Part shown: piece by piece, positions 1 through 5,603 of the stretch
Layout of the letters: each line of letters begins with the position of its first letter
Position numbering within the stretch: position 1 is the first letter of the stretch
Assembly (NCBI GenBank): GCA_902806395.1
Contig: CADCWH010000169.1
Coordinates: forward strand, 1-6,269
Source of the DNA: an uncultured Thermomicrobiales bacterium
Lineage (GTDB): Bacteria > Chloroflexota > Chloroflexia > Thermomicrobiales > UBA6265
DNA: 6,269 bases
Reading direction: 5' to 3'
The notes under the pieces: generated by a model
The model's input: only the letters and a program-made list of their open reading frames with translations
Databases searched by the model: none
What the model was told of the DNA's origin: nothing
Translations under genes and position numbers: made by a program

Positions 1-1681
1 CGGGCGAGTCGGCCAGGGTCAGGTCGTGGGTCGAGACGGCCCCGATCGCCCCCAGGTCGAGCAGGCGGCGGATGATCTGGCGGGCAGCGATCTGCCGCTC
101 GGCGGTGTTCGTGCCCTGCAGGATCTCGTCGAGCAGGAACAGGCAGCGCGTGCCGTCGTCCCTGGCCGCCGCTACGTCGACGACCCCCTTAAGTCGCTGG
201 AGTTCGGCCAAGAAGAACGAGACACCGCGGGCCAGCGAGTCCTCGACCCGGGCGCTGGTGCCGATTCGCACCGGCGGCATGCTCATCTGGCTGGCACAGA
301 CCGGCGCCCCCATCCCGGCCAGCGTCGCGTTGGCACCGATCGCCCGCAGCAGGGTGCTCTTGCCGGACATGTTCGACCCCGTCACCAGGAGGAAGGTCCC
401 CGGCGGACCCACCCGGACATCGTTGGCGACGCGGGTCGCGGGCAGCAGCGGGTGGGCCAGGGCGGTGCCCCGCACGGCGTCGCCCCCCTCGCGCACGGTC
501 GGGAAGGCCCACTCTGGCTCGGCGTGGGCCAGGGCCGCCAGGGACGAGACGGCCTCGATCTCGCCGAGGGCCACGAGCCAGTCCCGGGCCGCTCGCCCGG
601 GTCCCACTTGCCAGCGCTCCAGCGCGTCGAGGACATGGACATCCCACATCGTCAGGGCCTGGATCGGTACGTAGAGGAGCGATCCACGTGGGATCACCAG
701 GGCCGCGAGGCGGTCGAGGCGCCGCAGGGCGGCCGGGGCCGCCTTACCCTCGCCGGTGACGTTCTCGGTCGCCCGGACAGACCAGGCCGAGGTCCATGGC
801 CGGTCCGCCAGCATCCCCAACATCTCGGCGTAGTGGGACATCGCCCGGTGCCGGGTGGTGGCTCGTTCGATCACGCCATGGACGGCGCTGCCGGCCGTTT
901 GGGAGAGGATCAGGTTCAGCGCCAGCGGTCCGATCCACAGCGGTGCGGCGAGTAGGCCAAGGACATCGGCCGCCGCGGTCAACCAGAGCAAGGCGGTGCT
1001 CAACCGGGCGACCCAAAGGATGGTGGGGTGCTTCACCAGCCAGGGTTCCGCCTCGGCCCAGGCGAGGAATCGCTCTGGGTCGGGGTGCGTGTCGCTCATC
1101 CGACCGGCGCGCTCCAAGGCTTGTCGCCAGTCCAGGTCGGGGGCGAGTTCGGCCACGGCTCCCTGCCGCGTCGCGACCTCGGCGACGCCGGCTGGTACGA
1201 GCAACCAGCGTCGCAGGGCGTCCCGGCCCACCGGGGTCGTGTGGGTCGACAGCAGGTGGGCGAGGGATGCGGGGCCGAAGACATTGAGGTCGTGACTGAA
1301 AGGATGTTCGGGGGCTGGGGTCCAGGGGTCTCGTAGGGGCAGGTCCCCCCAGTCCCGCCGGACGCGGGCGATCGCTTCCCGATTCACCACCCCGTCCAGG
1401 ACCGCGATCCGCCGTTCCCGCCCGACCCGGCCGTGCTGCCGGACGAACCAGGCGAAGGCCACCAGGCCGAGCACCCCGGCGACGATCGCGGCCGGGATGT
1501 CCTCCCATCGACCCCACCCCAGCAGCCCGGCACCGGCGACGAACGCCAGCAGGCGCAGGTTCGCCAGCCGGTTCCACCGGCGGTTCAGCACGGCGTAGCG
1601 CGCCTCCGCCTCGTTCGCCCGGGCATCGTAGACCCACTCCGGCGCCATGTCTGGGAAAGGGGTCGGCGGGTTGCCCGCCAT
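1..1681 (-). CDS. Membrane-anchored MutS-family ATPase (partial, C-terminus beyond window)
   Basis: The frame is open for 560 codons and runs off the left edge. The ATPase end is typical MutS: Walker A GSNMSGKST at residues 435-443, the downstream stretch NATLAGMGAPVCASQMSMPP, Walker B FLLDE with D518/E519 followed by GTN, and the switch histidine in STHDL (H552). An HPLL motif (410-413) and ND before the P-loop also fit the family. The N-terminal half has none of the mismatch-reading or connector domains of true MutS. Instead it has hydrophobic pairs near residues 43-57/64-80 and 222-245/246-262, which look like two membrane hairpins, and the family's DLxxFG-like segment (DLNVFG, 131-136). 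Members are usually about 600 residues, so little is missing. The start at 1681 is chosen because GGGGAGG lies 4 nt upstream; the in-frame ATG at 1648 has no such site. I infer a membrane-associated DNA- or nucleotide-dependent ATPase. The role of this TM-bearing MutS branch is not established, and classical mismatch repair is unlikely. Confidence 0.9.
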   Translation of the reverse strand, partial: MAGNPPTPFPDMAPEWVYDARANEAEARYAVLNRRWNRLANLRLLAFVAGAGLLGWGRWEDIPAAIVAGVLGLVAFAWFVRQHGRVGRERRIAVLDGVVNREAIARVRRDWGDLPLRDPWTPAPEHPFSHDLNVFGPASLAHLLSTHTTPVGRDALRRWLLVPAGVAEVATRQGAVAELAPDLDWRQALERAGRMSDTHPDPERFLAWAEAEPWLVKHPTILWVARLSTALLWLTAAADVLGLLAAPLWIGPLALNLILSQTAGSAVHGVIERATTRHRAMSHYAEMLGMLADRPWTSAWSVRATENVTGEGKAAPAALRRLDRLAALVIPRGSLLYVPIQALTMWDVHVLDALERWQVGPGRAARDWLVALGEIEAVSSLAALAHAEPEWAFPTVREGGDAVRGTALAHPLLPATRVANDVRVGPPGTFLLVTGSNMSGKSTLLRAIGANATLAGMGAPVCASQMSMPPVRIGTSARVEDSLARGVSFFLAELQRLKGVVDVAAARDDGTRCLFLLDEILQGTNTAERQIAARQIIRRLLDLGAIGAVSTHDLTLADSP

Positions 1682-1685
1682 CACG

Positions 1686-1692
1686 CCTCCCC
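1686..1692 (-). promoter_or_regulatory. Ribosome binding site of the MutS-like gene
   Basis: The minus strand reads GGGGAGG, 4 nt before the ATG at 1681. It decides between this start and the in-frame ATG at 1648, which is preceded by C-rich sequence without a Shine-Dalgarno match. Confidence 0.6.
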
Positions 1693-1777
1693 AGCTCGGG
1701 ACGAGGGGCGGAGGGCCAGGCTGGAGAGGCGATGGGGAGCGCGGCGCACGTTTCGCAGAGGTTCACGGACATCTAGA

Positions 1778-1825
1778 GGGGCGGGTCGGGTCACCGGGGA
1801 TCTCCGCGGGGGACGGGGGTGGGGG
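1778..1825 (+). other. Clustered G-runs with G-quadruplex potential
   Basis: The plus strand carries seven runs of three or more G within 48 nt: 1778-1781, 1783-1785, 1788-1790, 1796-1799, 1808-1812, 1815-1819 and 1821-1825. The first four are separated by 1, 2 and 5 nt, which meets the usual intramolecular quadruplex pattern. The last four are separated by 8, 2 and 1 nt. The tract lies about 100-150 nt upstream of the MutS-like start, and the G-rich strand would be the template strand for that gene. Formation in the cell is inference; general GC richness contributes. Confidence 0.5.
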
Positions 1826-1900
1826 TCGCGTCGGCCAGTGGCGCGTGGCTGGGGTAACGAGGTCGACCGCACCCCGCGGGCCAAGGCACGCCAGACCAAC

Positions 1901-1917
1901 GTCCCATGATACGGGAC
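1901..1917 (-). promoter_or_regulatory. Inverted repeat over a -10-like hexamer upstream of the MutS-like gene
   Basis: GTCCC (1901-1905) and GGGAC (1913-1917) form a 5-bp inverted repeat with a 7-nt centre. On the minus strand the centre contains TATCAT, similar to a sigma-70 -10 box and pointing at the MutS-like gene about 225 nt away. The sequence 17 nt upstream (GCGTCC) is a poor -35 box. It could be an operator-plus-promoter or chance. Confidence 0.2.
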
Positions 1918-2043
1918 TAGGTAGGTCAGGACGCCGACGGACGCTGGCCGACCACGAGTCGTGACCCAGCCTATGCTCTCGCCTCGGACCGGGACCATCT
2001 GCGCACCGATCCGCGACTCGCTTCCTCCTGTCGCGCGACCGGT

Positions 2044-2655
2044 TTACCCGCCGTATCGCTGCCGCTGCACCTGCCGCATCAGTTCCAATGCCTCCGGAGC
2101 CGGGGCATGCCCGAACACGATCGCCGCTTTGATCGGATTCGGGAGGCGGTTCTCGGCCCGGGGCGTGACCGGCCGGGCGAGCGGCGGCAGACCGGCGTTG
2201 ACCCGGACCCGGTCCTGGGGTGAGAGCGTGGACCACGGCTGGCGAGGGACGACCGAGGTCGCGGCACTGGCTGGCGCCATGTCCGCCACCGTGTCCCGTT
2301 CGGGATTCGGCGCGGCACTCGTCGGCACCGGCCTCACCGCCGCTCCGTCCGGGAGGGGGATTGCGGCCCACAGTACGGCGGCCAGGACAAGCATCGGGAC
2401 CGTCGCGACGAGGCCGCGGCCCCATGCGAGGGGCCGGCGCGATGACCCGGCGGCGATGCGCTCGGTCCGGACCCGGACCATCGCCCGCCCGGCCGGGTCA
2501 TCGCGGAGCGGGGTCTGGTCACGGAGGAGCCGAGCGATATCACCGGCGACCAAATCGGTCCCGGAACGGTACTCCTCTCCCCGGTCACTCCGGGGAGCAT
2601 GTCGTGCCCAGGTGACGGTGCGGGACCCGTGATGGTCAGACGGTGGGGAGGACAT
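2044..2655 (-). CDS. Single-pass membrane protein coupled to ECF sigma factor; candidate anti-sigma factor
   Basis: This 203-residue protein has a charged cytoplasmic-type N-terminus (about residues 1-78, including DLVAGDIARLLRDQ and RVRTERIAAG), one hydrophobic segment at about 80-100 (core VATVPMLVLAAVLWAAIPL), and a Pro/Ala-rich outer part ending in LELMRQVQRQRYGG. Arginines before the segment (R73, R74, R80) predict N-in/C-out topology. The ATG at 2655 lies 20 nt inside the sigma gene and has AGGAG 7 nt upstream, so the two are likely translationally coupled. Position and topology match an anti-sigma factor. However, the protein contains no cysteine, so the HxxxCxxC zinc anti-sigma motif is absent, and I recognise no other known anti-sigma fold. 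It could instead be a co-expressed membrane protein of other function. The gene is certain; the anti-sigma role is inference. Confidence 0.8.
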   Translation of the reverse strand: MSSPPSDHHGSRTVTWARHAPRSDRGEEYRSGTDLVAGDIARLLRDQTPLRDDPAGRAMVRVRTERIAAGSSRRPLAWGRGLVATVPMLVLAAVLWAAIPLPDGAAVRPVPTSAAPNPERDTVADMAPASAATSVVPRQPWSTLSPQDRVRVNAGLPPLARPVTPRAENRLPNPIKAAIVFGHAPAPEALELMRQVQRQRYGG

Positions 2656-3250
2656 GCTCGTCTCCTGTGAGGGCGCGGTAGTGGTCGCGGAAGTCGGCTT
2701 CGGCCCGGTTGATCCGTTTCCGGGCCGCTTCGTGGGAGATGCCCAGGATGCGGGAGACTTCGAGCCCGGTGAAGCCGCCCAAGGCGTGGAGGAGCAGGGC
2801 TTCACGCGGGGCCGGTGGCAGGCGGTCGAGAGCCCGTTGGATGTCGTCGCGCCGGGCGACGTCCGTGCTCTGGTCGGCAAGGCTCAGGGCCGCGTCGATC
2901 TCACCCGGACGCTCGAAGAGCCAGTCGAGGGAGATCGCCGACCGCAGTCGCCGTCGTCGCAGTTCGGCCCGGAACTGGTTCCGGGCGATCTGGAAGATCC
3001 ATGCCGGAAAGGACAGGTCGTCGCGCAGTTGGTCCATGTGCCGGAAAGCGGCCACGAAGGTTTCCTGGACCAGGTCGGCAGCGAGGTGCGGGTCCCCCGT
3101 CTGGCGGGTCAAGTAGCGAAGCACGGCGGGATAGTGCCGCTCGGTCAGCGTGGCGAAGGCGGCGACGTCTCCTGCCGCCGTCGAACCGGCAGTCATCGTC
3201 ACCTCGGCGGACTCTCGTTCCATAACCGGCCCGATCTGCACCTGCGCCAC
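2636..3250 (-). CDS. ECF-family RNA polymerase sigma factor
   Basis: The protein has 204 residues if read from GTG 3250. Sigma region 2 spans about residues 32-100: FATLTERHYPAVLRYLTR, then DLVQETFVAAF, then FPAWIFQIARNQFRAELRRRR, which matches region 2.1-2.4 of ECF sigma factors. A linker of about 30 residues follows. Region 4 spans about 133-195, with LPPAPREALLLHALGGFTG followed by the helix-turn-helix VSRILGISHEAARKRINRAEADF. There is no region 1 or 3, as expected for ECF factors. GTG 3250 is preferred because GGAGGAG stands 7 nt upstream; ATG 3223 in the same frame (MERES) has no comparable site. The gene overlaps the downstream membrane-protein gene by 20 nt. A divergent pair of matching promoter-like motifs lies upstream, so autoregulation is likely. 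The reading frame stays open far upstream under the SIMPL gene, but that part is not coding. Confidence 0.93.
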   Translation of the reverse strand: MAQVQIGPVMERESAEVTMTAGSTAAGDVAAFATLTERHYPAVLRYLTRQTGDPHLAADLVQETFVAAFRHMDQLRDDLSFPAWIFQIARNQFRAELRRRRLRSAISLDWLFERPGEIDAALSLADQSTDVARRDDIQRALDRLPPAPREALLLHALGGFTGLEVSRILGISHEAARKRINRAEADFRDHYRALTGDEHVLPTV

Positions 3251-3257
3251 GGCGCGA

Positions 3258-3264
3258 CTCCTCC
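3258..3264 (-). promoter_or_regulatory. Strong ribosome binding site selecting the GTG start of the sigma gene
   Basis: The minus strand reads GGAGGAG with 7 nt to GTG 3250. No similar site precedes the in-frame ATG at 3223, so the GTG start is favoured, adding nine residues (MAQVQIGPV). Confidence 0.65.
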
Positions 3265-3320
3265 ACCATCGGTGAGCGGTGCCCGGGGCCCGAGAACGGG
3301 TCCGCGCGTCATTGCCTGGG

Positions 3321-3353
3321 AGTATAGATGCGCCACGACGGCGAAATGGGACA
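3321..3353 (-). promoter_or_regulatory. Putative ECF-type promoter of the sigma/membrane-protein operon
   Basis: On the minus strand TGTCCCATT (TGTCCC at 3348-3353) is followed by CATCT (3326-3330), with 17 nt between TGTCCC and CATCT. The same two elements with the same spacing occur on the plus strand facing the SIMPL gene. A TATACT hexamer (3321-3326) directly follows and could serve as a housekeeping -10 box, but no good -35 lies 17 nt upstream of it. The implied leader of the sigma mRNA is about 65-70 nt. Confidence 0.5.
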
Positions 3354-3410
3354 TCGCGGGGTCTCCCTGCGAACGGCCCATCGGGGTATGCACGTTGGCC
3401 TCGGTCGCCT

Positions 3411-3438
3411 TGTCCCATTCTGCGCCCCCTCGTCATCT
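3411..3438 (+). promoter_or_regulatory. Putative ECF-type promoter of the SIMPL gene
   Basis: TGTCCC (3411-3416, extended match TGTCCCATT) and CATCT (3434-3438) are separated by 17 nt, identical in arrangement to the minus-strand copy at 3326-3353. Known ECF promoters have a conserved -35 box and a short -10 box such as CGTC at fixed spacing, which this resembles. The implied transcript start, around 3444-3446, leaves a leader of about 50 nt before ATG 3497. Confidence 0.5.
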
Positions 3439-3445
3439 GAGATGA
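3433..3445. repeat. Near-perfect palindrome TCATCTGAGATGA at the SIMPL promoter
   Basis: TCATCT and AGATGA are exact reverse complements around a single central G. The left arm contains the proposed -10 element of the SIMPL promoter, so a regulator bound here would block it. It may also be a coincidental short palindrome. Confidence 0.3.
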
Positions 3446-3496
3446 GTGCGGGGCTCGCGGATGGCGATCCCAGAATCTCGGCGGCGAGGGATGACC

Positions 3497-4459
3497 ATGA
3501 CATCGTTGATGAACGAGACATCGGGGACCAGGCCAGTGATCGGCCGGAGCTTCGGGATCATCACATTGGTGATCGCGATGGTGGCCATGGGCGTCGCCGG
3601 GTGGGGCCGGGTCGCCGCCAAAGACGACATCGTGCCCCAGAGCTCCGCTTCTCTCTCCCAGCTGACACCTGGCTCGGAGCCGAGCCTCACGGTCACCGGG
3701 TACGGCGAAGCGACCGCCCCGGCCGACTCGGCGCTGGTCCAGCTGCTGATCGGCAGGGTCCAGTCGGACTTTGGCATGGGCATGCCAGTCCCCGCCATGG
3801 GTGGGGATGTGGCCGTGGCCGAGGGTGCGGTCCAAGGGGAGGTGGCGGGGGCCACCCCGGGGGCGGATGAGCCGATGATGCCGGAGTCCCCCGAGTTGGG
3901 CGTCCCGCTCGAAGAGGCCGAGCTCGAACCGATCCTCGCCGCCCTCGACGCCGCCGGCATCGCGCCCGAATCTGTCGAGGTCGTCATCAGTCCGATCCCG
4001 CCAGACCCGTACGCCGGACCCTACGGTGGCGGCGCGCGGCTCGAATTCTCGGTCCAGTCGCCCGATCTGGCTGGGATGAACGACCTGGTCACGACCGTCA
4101 GCCTGACGGCATCGGAGAACGGCCTCACCCTCGTCCAGGCGGGGGCCTCTTATCGGCTGGACGACTGCACGGCCCTCGAAGACGAGGCGCAGGTCGCCGC
4201 GATCGAGGACGCGCGTCAACGGGCGGAACGCCTCGCCGAGCAATTGGGAGTCACGACCGGGGAAACACTGCTCGCCAGTGATTTCGGATTCTACGGCGAT
4301 CCCGGTCTGGACGCCTGTAGTCCCTTCGATGTCGGTGCGATCTACGCCGAGTATGGTGGTCCGGGCAGCCTTTCGCTCACGGTTCCCACCTTTGATCCTT
4401 CCCGGCCCGCCGAGGTCACCGTCATGAAGCAACTGTACCTTGGCGTCGCGATCACGTAG
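3497..4459 (+). CDS. Exported SIMPL-domain (DUF541) protein
   Basis: The protein has 320 residues from ATG 3497. A short N-terminus with R12 and R17 leads into a hydrophobic segment at about 18-36 (GRSFGIITLVIAMVAMGVAGW), a signal peptide or membrane anchor. The SIMPL domain follows: SLTVTGYGEATAPADSALVQ (63-82) is the first family strand, then a helix and AAGIAPESVEV (152-162), the YxxxY-type segment near 172-176, RLEFSVQSPDLAGMNDLV (181-198), the helix AAIEDARQRAERLAEQLGV (234-252), and final strands ending PAEVTVMKQLYLGVAI. Residues about 90-140 form a Met/Gly/Glu/Pro-rich insert in place of the usual first helix half. C224 and C274 could pair outside the cell. ATG 3497 is chosen because GAGGG stands 6 nt upstream; in-frame GTG 3446 and ATGs 3461 and 3491 fit less well. 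Family members (E. coli YggE, Brucella BP26) are envelope proteins linked to stress or immunogenicity; the exact function is unknown. Confidence 0.88.
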   Translation: MTSLMNETSGTRPVIGRSFGIITLVIAMVAMGVAGWGRVAAKDDIVPQSSASLSQLTPGSEPSLTVTGYGEATAPADSALVQLLIGRVQSDFGMGMPVPAMGGDVAVAEGAVQGEVAGATPGADEPMMPESPELGVPLEEAELEPILAALDAAGIAPESVEVVISPIPPDPYAGPYGGGARLEFSVQSPDLAGMNDLVTTVSLTASENGLTLVQAGASYRLDDCTALEDEAQVAAIEDARQRAERLAEQLGVTTGETLLASDFGFYGDPGLDACSPFDVGAIYAEYGGPGSLSLTVPTFDPSRPAEVTVMKQLYLGVAIT

Positions 4460-4461
4460 TC

Positions 4462-4510
4462 TGACAAATGGGCAGATGGGGGCCGTGATCTCGCGGTCCC
4501 CATCCTGTCA
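4462..4510 (+). terminator. Strong hairpin after the SIMPL gene, possible terminator
   Basis: GATGGGGGCCG (4475-4485) pairs with CGGTCCCCATC (4494-4504) over 11 bp with a single G-U wobble and an 8-nt loop. An outer TGACA/TGTCA pair (4462-4466 with 4506-4510) can extend it. It starts 2 nt after the SIMPL stop codon. No T-run follows, so it is not a textbook intrinsic terminator. It may stop transcription without a U-tract, protect the mRNA 3' end, or act in the leader of the ABC operon. Confidence 0.5.
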
Positions 4511-4526
4511 TGATGGTGTCAGGCGG

Positions 4527-4600
4527 GGTCGTCGGCCGTTCGCCACCGGCCCGCCCAATGTGGCGTGTCGCCGGGAGCATGGAGCCCGGTGGTGACGACC
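4527..4600 (+). promoter_or_regulatory. Cloverleaf-like structured leader upstream of the ABC ATPase
   Basis: A closing stem GGTCGTC/GACGACC (4527-4533 with 4594-4600, 7 bp, perfect) encloses three abutting hairpins. These are GGCCG/CGGCC (4534-4538 with 4547-4551, 8-nt loop), CGCC/GGCG (4552-4555 with 4562-4565, 6-nt loop), and 4567-4575 with 4585-4593 (9 bp including three G-U pairs, perfect CCGGG/CCCGG core, 9-nt loop). Only base 4566 is unpaired between stems. Despite the 7-bp closing stem and 74-nt size it is not a tRNA, since T-loop TTC and other invariant bases are absent on both strands. It ends 7 nt before the GGGAG site of the ABC gene. GC-rich DNA folds easily, so function is inference. 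Confidence 0.35.
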
Positions 4601-4617
4601 GGATCCTGGGAGTTCGC

Positions 4618-5595
4618 ATGGGATACGGACAGCGTACGCCGCCGGGCGAAGTCGTCCTCAAGACGATCGGGCTCACCAAGCGGTTTGGCAAGATCGTCGC
4701 GGTCGATGGCCTCGACATGGATATCCGGGCGGGCGAGGTGCTCGGCTTCCTGGGCCCGAACGGCTCCGGCAAGAGCACCACGGTCGGGATGATCCTCAGC
4801 CTGATCAACCCGACCTCGGGTCACGTCGAGCTCTTCGGTCAGGACCTGTCCAGGCACCGCGACGTCATCCGCCGCCGCGTCGGCGCGATCATCGAGACCC
4901 CCGCCTTCTACCCGTACCTCTCCGGCCGCGACAACCTCCGCGCCCTGGCCAAGGCGGCGGGTGGGGTGCCGGAGACGAGGATCAGCGAACTCCTGGCGCT
5001 CGTCGGGTTAGAGGAGCGAGCGGGAGGCAAGTTCAAGACCTACTCGCTGGGGATGAAGCAGCGGCTGGGCATCGCCTCGACGCTGCTGACCGACCCGGCC
5101 CTGGTGATCTTGGACGAGCCGACCAATGGTCTCGACCCGGCCGGGCAGCGGGAGGTGCGCGGGATCATCCCCCGCCTCGCCGCCGAGGGCCGGGCCGTGC
5201 TGCTCGCCAGCCACCTCCTCAATGATGTCGAGCAAGTCTGCGACCGGGTCGTCATCATCCGGCGGGGCTCGATGATCGAGCAGGGGCGCGTCGGCGACCT
5301 CGTCAACCGGGGCGCTCACCTCGAGATCGAAGTCCGTCCCGACCAGGTCGAGGTCGCCCTGCGCACGGTCCGCGACGTGGTCGGCGTCTCATCCGCCACC
5401 GCCGATGGGACCGGCCGCCACCTGACCGTGGTGGCCGAGACCGACGGGGGGCTCATCAACCGGGCCCTGGCCGAGCGCGGCGTCTATGCCTCCGCTATCG
5501 TGCCCCGTCACGGCTCGTTGGAGGAACTCTTCCTGGAACTGACCGAAGGCAGTACGCCGGGGGAGCAGACGGGGATGGGAGACGGCAGACGGTAG
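4618..5595 (+). CDS. ABC transporter ATP-binding protein (BcrA/CcmA-type exporter)
   Basis: The protein has 325 residues from ATG 4618, which has GGGAG 5 nt upstream; an in-frame ATG at 4579 has its Shine-Dalgarno match too close. All ABC ATPase motifs are present: Walker A GPNGSGKST (46-54), signature YSLGMKQRLGIA (142-153), Walker B LVILDEPTNGLDP (162-174, catalytic E167), and H-loop H199 in LLASHLL. In the Q-loop region the sequence is IIETPAFYPYLSGRDNL, with Glu (E93) where many ABC proteins have Gln. ABC-2 exporters related to bacitracin-type transporters often show this, so it is not a defect. Residues after about 235 form the usual C-terminal domain of the family, ending in SLEELFLELTEG. 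Together with the permease downstream (83-nt gap) it forms a two-gene efflux or lipid/peptide exporter; the substrate cannot be told. Confidence 0.95.
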   Translation: MGYGQRTPPGEVVLKTIGLTKRFGKIVAVDGLDMDIRAGEVLGFLGPNGSGKSTTVGMILSLINPTSGHVELFGQDLSRHRDVIRRRVGAIIETPAFYPYLSGRDNLRALAKAAGGVPETRISELLALVGLEERAGGKFKTYSLGMKQRLGIASTLLTDPALVILDEPTNGLDPAGQREVRGIIPRLAAEGRAVLLASHLLNDVEQVCDRVVIIRRGSMIEQGRVGDLVNRGAHLEIEVRPDQVEVALRTVRDVVGVSSATADGTGRHLTVVAETDGGLINRALAERGVYASAIVPRHGSLEELFLELTEGSTPGEQTGMGDGRR

Positions 5596-5603
5596 GCGTG
5601 GAA

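Larger units (their letters stand above)
1682..2043. other. 362-nt gap between membrane-protein gene and MutS-like gene
   Basis: No convincing gene is visible on either strand. The minus strand has one open frame from ATG 1998 whose TGA overlaps the MutS-like ATG (TGATG). It lacks a ribosome binding site and is dominated by Arg and Pro, so it is not called. The gap holds a very G-rich plus-strand tract (1778-1825), a GTCCC/GGGAC inverted repeat around a TATCAT hexamer on the minus strand (1901-1917), and a 10-nt palindrome GTCGCGCGAC (2030-2039) just after the upstream gene's stop. A perfect AGGAGG on the minus strand (2024-2029) has no start codon at usable distance. The promoter of the MutS-like gene presumably lies here, but no good -35/-10 pair could be assigned. 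Confidence 0.6.

Noticed and set aside
26..955. Plus-strand open frame of 309 codons opposite the MutS-like gene
   Set aside because: It is antisense shadow coding of a recognised gene, rich in Gly/Arg/Gln/His, with no family motif.
744..1772. Minus-strand open frame of 342 codons starting MSVNLCETCAALP
   Set aside because: It overlaps the MutS-like gene in another frame and is Arg/Pro/Gly-rich without motifs. The overlapping frame has clear MutS motifs.
1681..1998. Minus-strand 105-codon frame whose TGA overlaps the MutS-like ATG (TGATG)
   Set aside because: The stop-start overlap is suggestive of coupling, but there is no ribosome binding site at ATG 1998 and the C-terminal half is Arg/Pro-rich with no recognisable feature. 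Conservation in relatives would reopen it.
2024..2029. Perfect AGGAGG on the minus strand downstream of the membrane-protein gene
   Set aside because: No ATG, GTG or TTG lies at 4-12 nt, and the next GTG frame ends within about a dozen codons.
3251..4432. Extension of the sigma reading frame upstream to 4432 on the minus strand, giving a 598-residue protein
   Set aside because: The extension runs antisense through the SIMPL gene, has Arg/Asp/Gly/His-rich shadow composition and no domain. A strong ribosome binding site selects GTG 3250.
4506..4533. Third ECF-like promoter, TGTCAT then CGTC, before the ABC gene
   Set aside because: It differs from the matched pair in both boxes and is one base off in spacing, and it lies within predicted RNA stems. 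A chance match is likely.
4527..4600. tRNA gene, suggested by a 7-bp closing stem, cloverleaf and 74-nt length
   Set aside because: No T-loop TTC, no expected position-8 T or D-loop GG pattern, and the arm lengths do not fit on either strand.
4510..4617. N-terminal extension of the ABC ATPase to ATG 4510 or 4579
   Set aside because: The extra residues match nothing in the family, upstream Shine-Dalgarno spacing is poor, and ATG 4618 has GGGAG at 5 nt just before the conserved domain.
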